Below the pieces are notes generated by a model. That model was not told where the DNA came from. It saw only the letters and a program-made list of their open reading frames with translations, and did not search any database. This document shows positions 26,838-35,779 of a stretch of DNA of 64,000 nucleotides, one piece after another. The DNA comes from Tenacibaculum dicentrarchi. Its GTDB lineage: Bacteria; Bacteroidota; Bacteroidia; Flavobacteriales; Flavobacteriaceae. The first letter of the stretch is position 1. The number at the start of each line of letters is the position of its first letter. The stretch covers positions 725,501 to 789,500 of the forward strand of contig NZ_OZ038524.1 in NCBI RefSeq assembly GCF_964036635.1, in the 5' to 3' direction. Both the position numbers and the translations under genes were made by a program.

Positions 26838-28157
26838 ATGGAGAAATATTTATCAAACATTATTTTTGCAGCCATTTTAATTACAGGTATTGGATACTTT
26901 GTAATGAATGTTCGCAAGTTGATAAGAAATATTAAACTAGGAAAAGACGTTGATAGAACAGACAGAAAACCTGAGCGTTGGAAAAACATGGCTAAAATAG
27001 CCTTAGGACAGTACAGAATGGTACGTCGTCCGCTTTCAGGAATTTTACATATTGTAGTTTATGTAGGATTTGTTTTGATTAATATTGAAATGTTAGAAAT
27101 AGTAATTGATGGTTTATTAGGAACACATCGTGTTTTTCAACCTATTTTAGGAAATGCCATTTACGGATTTTTAATCGGTAATTTTGAAATTTTAGCAGTG
27201 TTAGTTTTTGTTGCTGTAACGATATTTTGGTTGCGTAGAAATATTGAAAGAGTAAAACGTTTTTGGAGTAAAGAAATGACAGGTTGGCCTAAAAATGATG
27301 GTAATATTATTTTATATTTTGAAATGGTATTAATGTCGTTATTTTTAATAATGAATGCTACGGATGTTCCTTTTCAACAATCAGGAGCAGGTAATATTAT
27401 TTCTCAATTTATAGCACCTTTATTTGATGGGTTTTCATCAGAAGAATTACATACTATTGAAAAATCAGCTTGGTGGATACATATTATAGGTATTTTAATT
27501 TTCTTAAATTACTTATATTATTCAAAACATTTACACATATTATTAGCATTCCCAAATACATTTTTTGCTAATTTAAAACCTAAAGGACAATTCACAAATG
27601 TTGCTTCGGTTACTAAAGAAGTAAAAATGATGATGGATCCTGATGCTGACCCGTATGCAATGCCAGAAGAAGGTACGGAAGAAGAAGAACCAGAAAAATT
27701 TGGTGCATCTGATGTTACCGATTTAAACTGGGTGCAATTAATGAATGCTTACACATGTACTGAGTGTGGACGTTGTACATCATCATGTCCAGCTAATTTA
27801 ACAGGAAAAGAATTATCTCCTAGAAAAATTATGATGGATACTCGTGACCGTTTAGAAGAGGTAGGTAAAAATATTGATGCCAATAAAGGCGTTTTTAAAG
27901 ATGATGGAAAGCAGTTATTAAACGATTATATTTCTCCAGAAGAATTATGGGCGTGTACAAGTTGTAATGCTTGTGTGCAAGAATGTCCTATTGATATTGA
28001 CCCATTATCTATTATTTTAGAAATGCGTCGTTATTTAGTAATGGAAGAATCTGCAGCTCCGCAAGAGTTAAATATGATGATGAGTAATATTGAAAATAAC
28101 GGAGCACCTTGGCAATATAGTCAACAAGACAGATTAAACTGGAAAGATGAAGATTAA
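26838..28157 (+). CDS. Membrane-bound (Fe-S)-binding oxidoreductase subunit
   Basis: 439 residues. The N-terminal half has about five membrane helices (residues 5-25, 70-90, 105-130, 155-175, 210-235), similar to the cytochrome-like gamma domain of nitrate/heterodisulfide reductases. The C-terminal half has two [4Fe-4S] motifs: CTECGRCTSSCP (about 306-317) and CTSCNACVQECP (about 372-383). It forms a pair with the following CCG-domain protein and probably passes electrons between quinones and a soluble partner. The donor and acceptor are unknown. Confidence 0.85.
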   Translation: MEKYLSNIIFAAILITGIGYFVMNVRKLIRNIKLGKDVDRTDRKPERWKNMAKIALGQYRMVRRPLSGILHIVVYVGFVLINIEMLEIVIDGLLGTHRVFQPILGNAIYGFLIGNFEILAVLVFVAVTIFWLRRNIERVKRFWSKEMTGWPKNDGNIILYFEMVLMSLFLIMNATDVPFQQSGAGNIISQFIAPLFDGFSSEELHTIEKSAWWIHIIGILIFLNYLYYSKHLHILLAFPNTFFANLKPKGQFTNVASVTKEVKMMMDPDADPYAMPEEGTEEEEPEKFGASDVTDLNWVQLMNAYTCTECGRCTSSCPANLTGKELSPRKIMMDTRDRLEEVGKNIDANKGVFKDDGKQLLNDYISPEELWACTSCNACVQECPIDIDPLSIILEMRRYLVMEESAAPQELNMMMSNIENNGAPWQYSQQDRLNWKDED

Positions 28158-28232
28158 TATTAAGTATTAAAAATCAATCTAAAAATTCCAATATTTTTTA
28201 ATTTAAAAGTAAACGCTTAAAAATATACAACT

Positions 28233-29012
28233 ATGAACGTACCAACAATGGCAGAAATGATGGCTCAGGGCAAACAACCAGAAGTGTTGTTTTGGGTAGG
28301 AGCAGCAGGAAGTTATGATGATAGAGCTAAAAAAATAACCAAAGCGTTTGTAAAAATATTAAACCTAGCAAAGGTAGATTTTGCAGTGTTAGGTACTGAA
28401 GAAAGTTCAACAGGTGATGCAGCAAAACGAGCAGGAAACGAATTTTTGTTTCAAATGCAAGCAATGATGAATATTGAAGTTTTAAATGGATACGAAATAA
28501 AAAAAATAGTAACCTGTGACCCGCATTCATTTAATACTTTAAAAAATGAATATCCAGAATTAGGAGGGAATTACGAAGTATATCATCACACACAATTTAT
28601 AAATAACTTAATAAGCGAAGGTCGTTTATCAATAGATGATACAAATTTAAAAGGAAAACGTGTTACTTATCACGATCCTTGTTATTTAGGTCGTGCAAAT
28701 GATATTTATGAAACTCCGCGAGAATTAATTCGTAGTTTAGGGGTAAAAATGACGGAAATGAAACGTCATAAATCTACCGCTTTATGTTGTGGGGCAGGAG
28801 GAGCACAAATGTTTAAAGATGCTGAAAGAGGTGATAAAGAAGTTAATGTTTTACGAACTGAAGACGCATTAGCAACAAATCCACAAATTATAGCAACAGG
28901 TTGCCCATATTGTAATACTATGATGACGGATGGTGTAAAATTTAAACTGAAAGAAGATCAGGTTATAGTACAAGATATTGCTGAGTTAATAGCTCAAGCA
29001 AATAATTTATAA
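28233..29012 (+). CDS. (Fe-S)-binding protein with CCG cysteine-rich domain
   Basis: 259 residues of the heterodisulfide reductase B / LutA type. One complete cysteine-rich cluster motif is visible: 'HDPCYLGRANDIYETPR', 'LCCGAGGAQMF' and 'TGCPYCNTMM'. The first CCG repeat is degenerate, with 'CDPHSFNTLKNEYPELGG' only. It is 75 bases after the membrane Fe-S protein and should act with it as a two-subunit oxidoreductase. Substrate unknown. Confidence 0.88.
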   Translation: MNVPTMAEMMAQGKQPEVLFWVGAAGSYDDRAKKITKAFVKILNLAKVDFAVLGTEESSTGDAAKRAGNEFLFQMQAMMNIEVLNGYEIKKIVTCDPHSFNTLKNEYPELGGNYEVYHHTQFINNLISEGRLSIDDTNLKGKRVTYHDPCYLGRANDIYETPRELIRSLGVKMTEMKRHKSTALCCGAGGAQMFKDAERGDKEVNVLRTEDALATNPQIIATGCPYCNTMMTDGVKFKLKEDQVIVQDIAELIAQANNL

Positions 29013-29037
29013 AAAAAATATTTTATAAGATTATTCC

Positions 29038-29080
29038 GACTCCGCTCGTTCAGACAAATATTGTCAATTCGAGCGGAGTC
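29038..29080 (+). repeat. Inverted repeat, dispersed flavobacterial type; possible terminator
   Basis: Arms GACTCCGCTCG (29038-29048) and CGAGCGGAGTC (29070-29080), 11 bp perfect, loop of 21, followed by GAGATTTTTT. It is far richer in GC than its surroundings. It looks like a dispersed intergenic repeat that could also end transcription of the Fe-S pair. Confidence 0.75.
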
Positions 29081-29102
29081 GAGATTTTTTAAAAAACAAT
29101 AC

Positions 29103-30023
29103 ATGATTAAAAATTATATAAAAGCCGCACGTTTAAGAACTTTACCGTTATCGGTTTCTGGAATTATTGTTGGAAGTTTTTTAGCCAATTTTTCTACTTA
29201 TACCAACGATAACTTTCCAAATTCCGAAAAAAACTATTTAATATTTATACTTGCAATCTTAACAACTATCGGTTTTCAAGTGTTATCAAATTTTGCGAAT
29301 GATTACGGAGACGGTATCAAAGGAACTGATGATAATAGAGAAGGAGAAGCACGTATGGTTTCATCAGGAGCAATAACGCCAAAACAGATGAAAATGGCAA
29401 TGATTATTACAGGAGTTATCACTTTAATAATAGCATTATTGCTTATTTATGTATCTTTCGGAAAGGATAATTTTTTGTTTTCAGTAATTTTCTTCGGATT
29501 AGGAGTTTCCTCAATTGTTGCAGCTATAAAATATACCGTAGGGAAATCGGCTTATGGTTACAGCGGTTTTGGCGATGTTTTTGTATTTCTTTTCTTCGGA
29601 TTATTAGCTGTTGTAGGAACATACTTTTTATATACAAAACAATTAAATGTCACTATTTTCTTACCTGCAATTACTGTCGGATTATTAAGTACAGCTGTTT
29701 TGAACTTAAATAATATGAGAGATAGGGTAAACGATGCAAAAGTTGGTAAAAATACGTTAGTTGTTAAATTAGGAGCTTCTTTATCTAAATATTATCATTA
29801 TTATTTAATCATCGCATCATTTTTATTTGCTAATTTATATGTAGTAATTAACTTTAAATCACCATTACAATTCTTATTTATATTAGCTTATTTACCAATT
29901 ATAAAGCATCTATTTTTTGTTTATAAAAACAAAGAAGAACCGTTATTAGATGGTGAATTAAAAAAAGTAGCACTAAGTACTTTTTTCTTTGCTATATTAT
30001 TTGGATTAGGAAATATTTTATAA
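29103..30023 (+). CDS. menA: 1,4-dihydroxy-2-naphthoate polyprenyltransferase
   Basis: Attaches the isoprenoid tail to dihydroxynaphthoate in menaquinone synthesis; integral membrane. 306 residues from the ATG, with eight or so helices of the UbiA superfamily. The first Asp-rich motif is NDYGDGIKGTDD (about 76-87), and the second is NNMRDRVNDAKVGKNTL. The start at 29103 (MIKNYIKAARLRTLP) is chosen because any longer frame would translate the inverted repeat. First of the men cluster together with menC and menE. Confidence 0.95.
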   Translation: MIKNYIKAARLRTLPLSVSGIIVGSFLANFSTYTNDNFPNSEKNYLIFILAILTTIGFQVLSNFANDYGDGIKGTDDNREGEARMVSSGAITPKQMKMAMIITGVITLIIALLLIYVSFGKDNFLFSVIFFGLGVSSIVAAIKYTVGKSAYGYSGFGDVFVFLFFGLLAVVGTYFLYTKQLNVTIFLPAITVGLLSTAVLNLNNMRDRVNDAKVGKNTLVVKLGASLSKYYHYYLIIASFLFANLYVVINFKSPLQFLFILAYLPIIKHLFFVYKNKEEPLLDGELKKVALSTFFFAILFGLGNIL

Positions 30024-30047
30024 AACTAATATTATAAACAATACATA

Positions 30048-30725
30048 ATGAACATTACATTTTACGGTCATTCTTGTTTCGGTATCGAAATTAACGGAAC
30101 ACATTTATTAGTTGACCCTTTTATTACAGGAAATCCATTAGCATCAAATATCAAAATAACTGATATCAAAGCCGATTATATATTAGTAACACACGCACAT
30201 CAAGACCATGTTTTAGATGTTGAACTTTTAGCAACACAAACAGGTGCAACAATTATTTCTAATTTTGAAATAGCACAATATTACGGAGCTAAAAGTTTTA
30301 AAACAGCGGCTGTAAATCATGGTGGAACTTTTAAAACTGATGCTTTTTCAGCCAAATATGTAAACGCAATTCATACTTCATCATTTGCTGATGGAACTTA
30401 CGGAGGGCAACCAGGAGGATTTGTAATTTCATCCGAAGAAAAAACATTATACATTGCTGGAGATACTGCTGTAACTATGGATATGAAATTAATTCCGATG
30501 ACTACAAAATTAACAGTAGCTATTTTTCCAATAGGAGATACCTTTACAATGGGAGTTGATGACGCAATTATTGCTAGTAATTTGGTTGAATGTAACAACG
30601 TAATCGGTTGTCATTTTAACACATTTGCACCAATAGAAATTGATGTAAATGAAGCAAAAAATAAATTTACAAAAGCCAATAAACAATTAACTGTTTTAGA
30701 AATAGGACAAACTATTACATTATAA
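30048..30725 (+). CDS. UPF0173 metal-dependent hydrolase (MBL fold)
   Basis: 225 residues, the usual size of the UPF0173 (YtkL) family. Motifs are 'FYGHSCFGIEINGTHLLVDPFI' at the start, the metal-binding THAHQDHVLD (about 49-58), and 'YIAGDTAVTMDMKLI' and 'CHFNTFAPIEID' later. The substrate is unknown. It lies 24 bases after menA inside the men cluster. Confidence 0.92.
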   Translation: MNITFYGHSCFGIEINGTHLLVDPFITGNPLASNIKITDIKADYILVTHAHQDHVLDVELLATQTGATIISNFEIAQYYGAKSFKTAAVNHGGTFKTDAFSAKYVNAIHTSSFADGTYGGQPGGFVISSEEKTLYIAGDTAVTMDMKLIPMTTKLTVAIFPIGDTFTMGVDDAIIASNLVECNNVIGCHFNTFAPIEIDVNEAKNKFTKANKQLTVLEIGQTITL

Positions 30726-30729
30726 AAAA

Positions 30730-31242
30730 ATGAAAGCTGTAAAAATAACTTTAGGAATTGTAACTGCCTTTGTACTTGTTTTTTTAATAACAGGAATTGT
30801 TGTAGAAGAAGTAGAATATAGTACTAAAATAACAATAGATAAACCTGTGAATAAGGTTTTTGAGAACTTTACAAATCCTGATTTAATAAAAAAATGGTTG
30901 CCAAATATTAAGTCAATCGAAGTAATTGAGCAAAAACCAGCCGTTATAGGAAGTACTTATAGAATGACTGTAGAAAGCAACGGACAAGAGGTTAAAATGG
31001 CTCAAAAAATAACAGATTTTGTACCTAATCAAAAAATAACATTTCAATTTACTTCAAGCGAAATGATTAAAATTGATAGCTACAATTTCGCATCTAACAA
31101 CGCAAGTACCACCGTTACACAAAATAGCAGTGTAAATAGTAAATCATACCTAACAGCCTGTTTGTATCCTTATTTTAAAGGAACATTTAAAGCTGTAAAT
31201 ATGAATTGTTTAACACAGTTAAAAGAGTTGTCAGAACAATAA
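30730..31242 (+). CDS. SRPBCC-family protein with N-terminal membrane anchor
   Basis: 170 residues: a membrane segment at about 5-24 (ITLGIVTAFVLVFLITGIVV), then a START/Bet v1-like helix-grip domain. Its typical elements are 'STKITIDKPVNKVFENFTNPDLIKKWLPNI', 'YRMTVESNGQEVKMAQKITDF' and a C-terminal helix. Such domains bind hydrophobic ligands. Four bases after the UPF0173 gene, so co-translated; role unknown. Confidence 0.85.
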   Translation: MKAVKITLGIVTAFVLVFLITGIVVEEVEYSTKITIDKPVNKVFENFTNPDLIKKWLPNIKSIEVIEQKPAVIGSTYRMTVESNGQEVKMAQKITDFVPNQKITFQFTSSEMIKIDSYNFASNNASTTVTQNSSVNSKSYLTACLYPYFKGTFKAVNMNCLTQLKELSEQ

Positions 31243-31247
31243 TTTTT

Positions 31248-31334
31248 TGGGCGTTCGAGCGGGCTTTACATTACAATCTTTTGTTCGTGCCTCACAAAAG
31301 GATTTCCATTGCAATCCCTAACGCAAAACCAATA
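31248..31334. repeat. Dispersed intergenic repeat, type B
   Basis: Core GCGGGCTTTACATTACAATC, then an imperfect hairpin around TTTTG…CAAAA, then a 'GGATTTCCATTGCAATCCCTAACGC' type tail (described in parts). It shares the order 'CGGGCTTTnC-TTA-ATCTTTT … AAAAGGAT-CCA-TGCAATCCCTAAC' with the copy at 50520-50640. No gene overlaps it. Confidence 0.65.
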
Positions 31335-31355
31335 ATCACTTAAAAATAGTGCATA

Positions 31356-32408
31356 ATGATAAAAGCAACCTATCATAAACATTTGCTTAACTTTAAACAA
31401 GCAAGCGGAACATCTCGAGGAATTTTAAGAACCAAAGAAACTTGGTTTATCACCTTAAAACAAGAAGATAAAATAGGAATAGGAGAGTGCGGTTTATTCA
31501 GAGGATTAAGTATTGATGACACGCCAGATTATGAAGAAAAACTAAAATGGTTTTGTGAAAATATTAATTTAGGTTTAGAGGTTTTATTAGCCGAAGCGAT
31601 TCGCTTCCCGTCTATTCAATTCGGATTAGAACAAGCTTTTTTATCATTAAAATCTGAAAATAAATTTGAATTATTTCCTTCTGATTTTACCAAAGGAAAA
31701 GAAGCTATTGCCATAAACGGATTAATTTGGATGGGAGATAAAGCCTTTATGCAACAGCAAATTAAAGACAAGTTGCAACAAGGTTCTTCTACTATAAAAA
31801 TGAAAATTGGAGCTATCGATTTTGAAACAGAAATTGATTTGTTAAAATCTATCAGAAATGAATTTTCATCAAAAGAAATTACTTTACGTGTTGATGCAAA
31901 TGGAGGTTTTACACCAAAAGACGCTTTACAAAAATTACAACGATTATCAGAGTTAGAAATTCATTCTATCGAACAGCCTATAAAACAAGGTCAGTGGCAA
32001 GAAATGGCTAGTTTGTGCGAAAAAACACCTTTGCCAATTGCTTTAGATGAAGAGTTAATAGGCGTTTTTACATCCGAAGAAAAAGAAAAATGTATTGAAA
32101 CAATTAAACCGCAATACATTATTTTAAAACCAAGTTTAGTTGGCGGAATCAAAGGAAGTGAAGAGTGGATTTCAATAGCAAAAAAACACCATGCCGATAA
32201 TTGGATAACTTCTGCACTAGAAAGTAATATTGGTTTAAATGCTATTGCACAATGGACGCAAACTTTAAAAAATCCGTTGCCTCAAGGTTTAGGAACAGGA
32301 AGTTTATTTACCAATAATTTTGAAAGTCCGTTAGAAGTATCAAACGGAAGTTTACATTATAACAGTAAAAAAGCGTGGGAATTTTTTTTTAGATTAAAAT
32401 CTTTTTAA
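31356..32408 (+). CDS. menC: o-succinylbenzoate synthase
   Basis: Dehydrates SHCHC to o-succinylbenzoate in the menaquinone pathway. 350 residues of the enolase superfamily. The catalytic lysine is in IKMKIGA (about 148-154), metal ligands are in RVDANGGF, EQP and LDEEL, and the second lysine is in ILKPSLVGG. 'ALESNIGLNAIAQW' is typical of MenC. Expected to work with menE (33384) and menA (29103). Confidence 0.93.
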   Translation: MIKATYHKHLLNFKQASGTSRGILRTKETWFITLKQEDKIGIGECGLFRGLSIDDTPDYEEKLKWFCENINLGLEVLLAEAIRFPSIQFGLEQAFLSLKSENKFELFPSDFTKGKEAIAINGLIWMGDKAFMQQQIKDKLQQGSSTIKMKIGAIDFETEIDLLKSIRNEFSSKEITLRVDANGGFTPKDALQKLQRLSELEIHSIEQPIKQGQWQEMASLCEKTPLPIALDEELIGVFTSEEKEKCIETIKPQYIILKPSLVGGIKGSEEWISIAKKHHADNWITSALESNIGLNAIAQWTQTLKNPLPQGLGTGSLFTNNFESPLEVSNGSLHYNSKKAWEFFFRLKSF

Positions 32409-32449
32409 TTCCCTTTATTTTATTCAAAAAAACAATAAATTTTTAACGA

Positions 32450-33391
32450 ATGAATTTTATACAACAAGCCTACAAAGGAAAAAATGATTGGTTTTATTAT
32501 TTAGCAAGTATTTCATTAATTCTTTTTGGATGGCAATTTATAGGAATACTTCCTTTGGCATTAGTAGCGATTTTACATTCCAAAGATTTTGGAGAGTTTT
32601 CGAGTGCTGCTAATCAAAGTTTTATGACCTTAGGAATTGACAAAAATTTGTTTTTATTTCTGATGATATTAATGTTTGCTATCGGATTGTTTTTTTTGTT
32701 TTTATCAATAAAATTCATTCATAAAAGAGCCATAAAAACACTAATAACAAGCCGTGAAAATATTGATTGGAGTAGGTTTTGGTTCGGTTTTATTACTTGG
32801 GGAATTGTTGCCGTAAGTGTAACTTTATTAGGTGTTTTTTTATCTCCAGAAAATTATATTTGGAATTTTAAACCCGTACCTTTTTTTACTTTAGTAGTCG
32901 TTTCTTTTTTGTTTTTACCTTTACAAACGAGTTTTGAAGAACTGTTATTTAGAGGTTATTTTATGCAAAGTTTAGGTGTTTTATTTAAAAATAGATGGAT
33001 GCCTTTAATTATAACTTCGGTAGCTTTCGGGTTGTTACATGGTGCAAATCCTGAGGTTGAAAAATTAGGTTATATTTCGATGGTATTTTATATTGGAACT
33101 GGTTTTTTCTTCGGAATTACAACTTTAATGGATAAAGGAACAGAATTATCTTTAGGTTTACACGCTGTAAATAATATTGTTGCCGCTTTTTTAGTAACCA
33201 CAAATTGGACGGTTTTTCAAACAGATGCTTTATTTATTGATACTTCAGAACCTTCAGTAGGTATCGAAATGTTTTTACCTGTTTTTGTATTATATCCGTT
33301 AATTTTATTGTTGTTTTCTAAAAAATACGGCTGGAAAAATTGGAAAGATAAATTATTTGGACAGATAGAAAAACCAATAAAAATTGAATAA
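32450..33391 (+). CDS. CPBP-family intramembrane metalloprotease
   Basis: 313 residues with about eight membrane helices. The three family motifs are intact: EELLFRG (about 164-170), FGLLHGAN (about 190-197) and HAVNN (about 240-244). The family includes CAAX-prenyl proteases and bacteriocin-immunity proteins; the substrate is unknown. Its stop overlaps the start of menE by 8 bases, so menE translation is probably coupled to it. Confidence 0.9.
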   Translation: MNFIQQAYKGKNDWFYYLASISLILFGWQFIGILPLALVAILHSKDFGEFSSAANQSFMTLGIDKNLFLFLMILMFAIGLFFLFLSIKFIHKRAIKTLITSRENIDWSRFWFGFITWGIVAVSVTLLGVFLSPENYIWNFKPVPFFTLVVVSFLFLPLQTSFEELLFRGYFMQSLGVLFKNRWMPLIITSVAFGLLHGANPEVEKLGYISMVFYIGTGFFFGITTLMDKGTELSLGLHAVNNIVAAFLVTTNWTVFQTDALFIDTSEPSVGIEMFLPVFVLYPLILLLFSKKYGWKNWKDKLFGQIEKPIKIE

Positions 33392-34472
33392 ACAACGTTT
33401 TCATAAAAGTTTTAAACTCAATGATACTTCTTTTTTATCCGAAGAAGAATTACTTGTTTTTTCTGATAAAATATCAAAATCGATACATACTTTTTTAACC
33501 GATTGGTTTAATGAAAAGGATTTTGTAATTGTACAAACATCAGGTTCAACAGGAAAACCAAAACCGATTAAGTTGCAAAAAGAATTTATGAAAAATTCGG
33601 CTTTAGCAACAGGTGATTTTTTTGATTTAAAAGAAAATACAACAGCTTTATTATGCTTATCAATTGATTATATTGCTGGTAAAATGATGTTAGTCCGTGC
33701 TTTAACTTTAGGTTGGGAATTGGATATTGTAAATCCTGTAATGAATCCTTTAAATGAAGTAAATAAAACCTATGATTTTTCGGCAATGGTTCCGTTACAA
33801 TTACGAAATTCATTGTCTGAATTACATAAAATAGCTAAATTAATTGTTGGTGGAGGCGTAGTTTCAAATGATTTAATAACTGCTATTCAAAATACACCGA
33901 CAAATATATTTGCTACTTATGGAATGACAGAAACAATTACTCATATTGCAGTTAAAAAACTCAATAATTTTAAGAGTCATCAACTTATTTCAGATGCTAA
34001 TTATACTATTTTATCAAACGTAAAAATAACTACTGATACTAGAAATTGTTTAGTTATTGAAGCTCCAAAAGTATCCGAAGAAAAAATAATAACTAATGAT
34101 GTTGTTCAGTTAATTTCTAACAAAGAATTTGAATGGTTAGGTCGTTTTGATAACGTAATAAATTCGGGAGGAATTAAATTACATCCCGAAAAAATAGAAG
34201 AGAAATTATCAAAAATAATAAATACACGTTTTTTTGTTACAGGTGTAAATGATGATTTTTTAGGCGAGAAATTAATCTTAATTATTGAAGATAAAGTTTT
34301 ATCCGAAGAAGAAACCGAAGATGAAAAAACTTTAAAAAAAACCATTAAAACTTTAAAAACATTATCAAAATTCGAAATTCCTAAAGAAATTTATTTTATT
34401 GATAATTTTATAGAAACAGACACGAAAAAAATCCAACGAAAAAAAACCTTGGAAAAAATAGTATGGCATTAG
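33384..34472 (+). CDS. menE: o-succinylbenzoate-CoA ligase (short form)
   Basis: Activates o-succinylbenzoate with ATP and CoA in menaquinone synthesis. 362 residues, shorter than the 450-490 of many MenE proteins but usual for Bacteroidota. The AMP-binding P-loop is TSGSTGKPKPIK (about 52-63), with 'ATYGMTETITHIAV' (A5) and 'WLGRFDNVINSGGIKLHPEKIE' (A8). The start is a TTG at 33384: no in-frame ATG exists before the essential N-terminal region. It overlaps the CPBP gene. Confidence 0.9.
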   Translation: MNKQRFHKSFKLNDTSFLSEEELLVFSDKISKSIHTFLTDWFNEKDFVIVQTSGSTGKPKPIKLQKEFMKNSALATGDFFDLKENTTALLCLSIDYIAGKMMLVRALTLGWELDIVNPVMNPLNEVNKTYDFSAMVPLQLRNSLSELHKIAKLIVGGGVVSNDLITAIQNTPTNIFATYGMTETITHIAVKKLNNFKSHQLISDANYTILSNVKITTDTRNCLVIEAPKVSEEKIITNDVVQLISNKEFEWLGRFDNVINSGGIKLHPEKIEEKLSKIINTRFFVTGVNDDFLGEKLILIIEDKVLSEEETEDEKTLKKTIKTLKTLSKFEIPKEIYFIDNFIETDTKKIQRKKTLEKIVWH

Positions 34473-34804
34473 TCTAGTAATTAAGCTCTTTTTATCTTTT
34501 AATTGTTTTTTTGTTGTTATGATAAACTTTTTTAAATCTGTTAAAAAGTTTAAAAAAATGATAAATGCCAAAACCTTTTGATTTTCAAAATGTTTACGTA
34601 TATTTGCAATCTGTTTTTATGGACTATTTATGCTTTAATGTTAAGAAAATAGAAAACACTTGTTTTTGACGGCGTTGTATTAAGTTTAATTAGTGGGCAT
34701 AAAAGCAAAAAAATAAATATTAACTGGTTTCAGGTTTAGTAGTTACGGTGTATCCGTAGGGTCAATAGAAATTACTAAATACCAAAACCGAAATTTAATT
34801 AATT
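34473..34804 (+). promoter_or_regulatory. Promoter and structured leader of the rpsH ribosomal operon
   Basis: A 332-base gap without genes. Promoter: TTG (34578-34580), 18 bases, TATATTTG (34599-34606). About 190 bases of leader follow, including a stem-loop at 34726-34789: GGTTT (34726-34730) with AAACC (34785-34789), TTTAGTAGTT (34735-34744) with AATTACTAAA (34770-34779) and a tip hairpin ACGGtgtatCCGT (34745-34757). A folded leader directly before the first ribosomal gene suggests autogenous control by a ribosomal protein, for example S8; this is inference. An A/T-rich weak hairpin at 34524-34551 may end menE transcription. Confidence 0.65.
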
Positions 34805-35203
34805 ATGTATACAGATCCAATCGCGGATTTTCTTACTCGAGTAAGAAATGCTATTGCAGCAAATCATCGAGTAGTAGAAATTCCTGCTTCTAAATTGAAG
34901 AAGGAAATGACGAAGATTTTGTTCGATCAAGGTTATGTTTTAAGTTATCAATTTAATGATGATAAAGTTCAAGGAACTATCAAGATAGCTTTAAAGTATG
35001 ATCGTGACACGAAAGAGTCAGTAATCAGAAAAATTCAAAGAATTTCAACACCAGGTTTACGTAAGTATGTTGGCTCTAAAGAGATGCCAAGAGTATTGAA
35101 CGGATTAGGTATTGCTATCGTTTCTACATCTAAAGGTGTAATGACGAATAAAAAAGCAAAACAAGAAAATGTTGGTGGTGAGGTATTGTGTTACGTTTAT
35201 TAA
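34805..35203 (+). CDS. rpsH: 30S ribosomal protein S8
   Basis: 132 residues; primary 16S rRNA-binding protein of the small subunit. Start MYTDPIADFLTRVRNA and C-terminal 'VLNGLGIAIVSTSKGVMTNKKA' are typical. It is the first gene of the ribosomal operon here, whereas rpsN, rplE, rplX and rplN normally precede it; menE is upstream instead. Confidence 0.98.
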   Translation: MYTDPIADFLTRVRNAIAANHRVVEIPASKLKKEMTKILFDQGYVLSYQFNDDKVQGTIKIALKYDRDTKESVIRKIQRISTPGLRKYVGSKEMPRVLNGLGIAIVSTSKGVMTNKKAKQENVGGEVLCYVY

Positions 35204-35215
35204 TCACTTTGTAGA

Positions 35216-35761
35216 ATGAGTAGAATAGGAAAGAATCCAATCGCATTACCACAGGGTGTTGAAGTTAAAGTAAACGGAAATGTGGTTACAGTAAAAGGTA
35301 AATTAGGAGAGTTAACTCAAGAGTTAAAGTCTGAAATTACTGCAGAAATTGAAGACGGTGTTTTAACAGTCAAAAGAGCATCAGATAGTAAAGATCATAG
35401 AGCAGCACACGGTTTATATCGTTCATTAATCAGTAACATGATTGAAGGTGTTTCTAAAGGTTATACTAAGGATTTAGAATTAGTAGGTGTAGGTTATAGA
35501 GCATCTAGTCAAGGTCAAAAATTAGATTTAGCTTTAGGTTTTTCTCATAATATTGTTTTAAATATTGCTCCAGAAGTAAAAGTTGAAACAGTATCTGATA
35601 AAGGTAAAAATCCAATAGTTAAATTATCTTCGTTTGATAAACAATTAGTAGGACAGGTAGCTGCTAAAATCCGTTCTTTCCGTGCTCCAGAGCCATATAA
35701 AGGAAAAGGGATTAAATTTGTAGGAGAGGTATTAAGAAGAAAAGCAGGTAAATCTGCATAA
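35216..35761 (+). CDS. rplF: 50S ribosomal protein L6
   Basis: 181 residues; two L6 domains. Start 'MSRIGKNPIALPQGVEV' and the C-terminal 'RAPEPYKGKGIKFVGEVLRRKAGK' are diagnostic. Twelve bases after rpsH. Confidence 0.98.
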   Translation: MSRIGKNPIALPQGVEVKVNGNVVTVKGKLGELTQELKSEITAEIEDGVLTVKRASDSKDHRAAHGLYRSLISNMIEGVSKGYTKDLELVGVGYRASSQGQKLDLALGFSHNIVLNIAPEVKVETVSDKGKNPIVKLSSFDKQLVGQVAAKIRSFRAPEPYKGKGIKFVGEVLRRKAGKSA

Positions 35762-35779
35762 TAAATAAGAGAAATTATT

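Noticed and set aside
29061..29102. Longer menA start at a TTG
   Set aside because: It would translate the second arm of the 29038-29080 inverted repeat; the ATG at 29103 gives the normal UbiA N-terminus.
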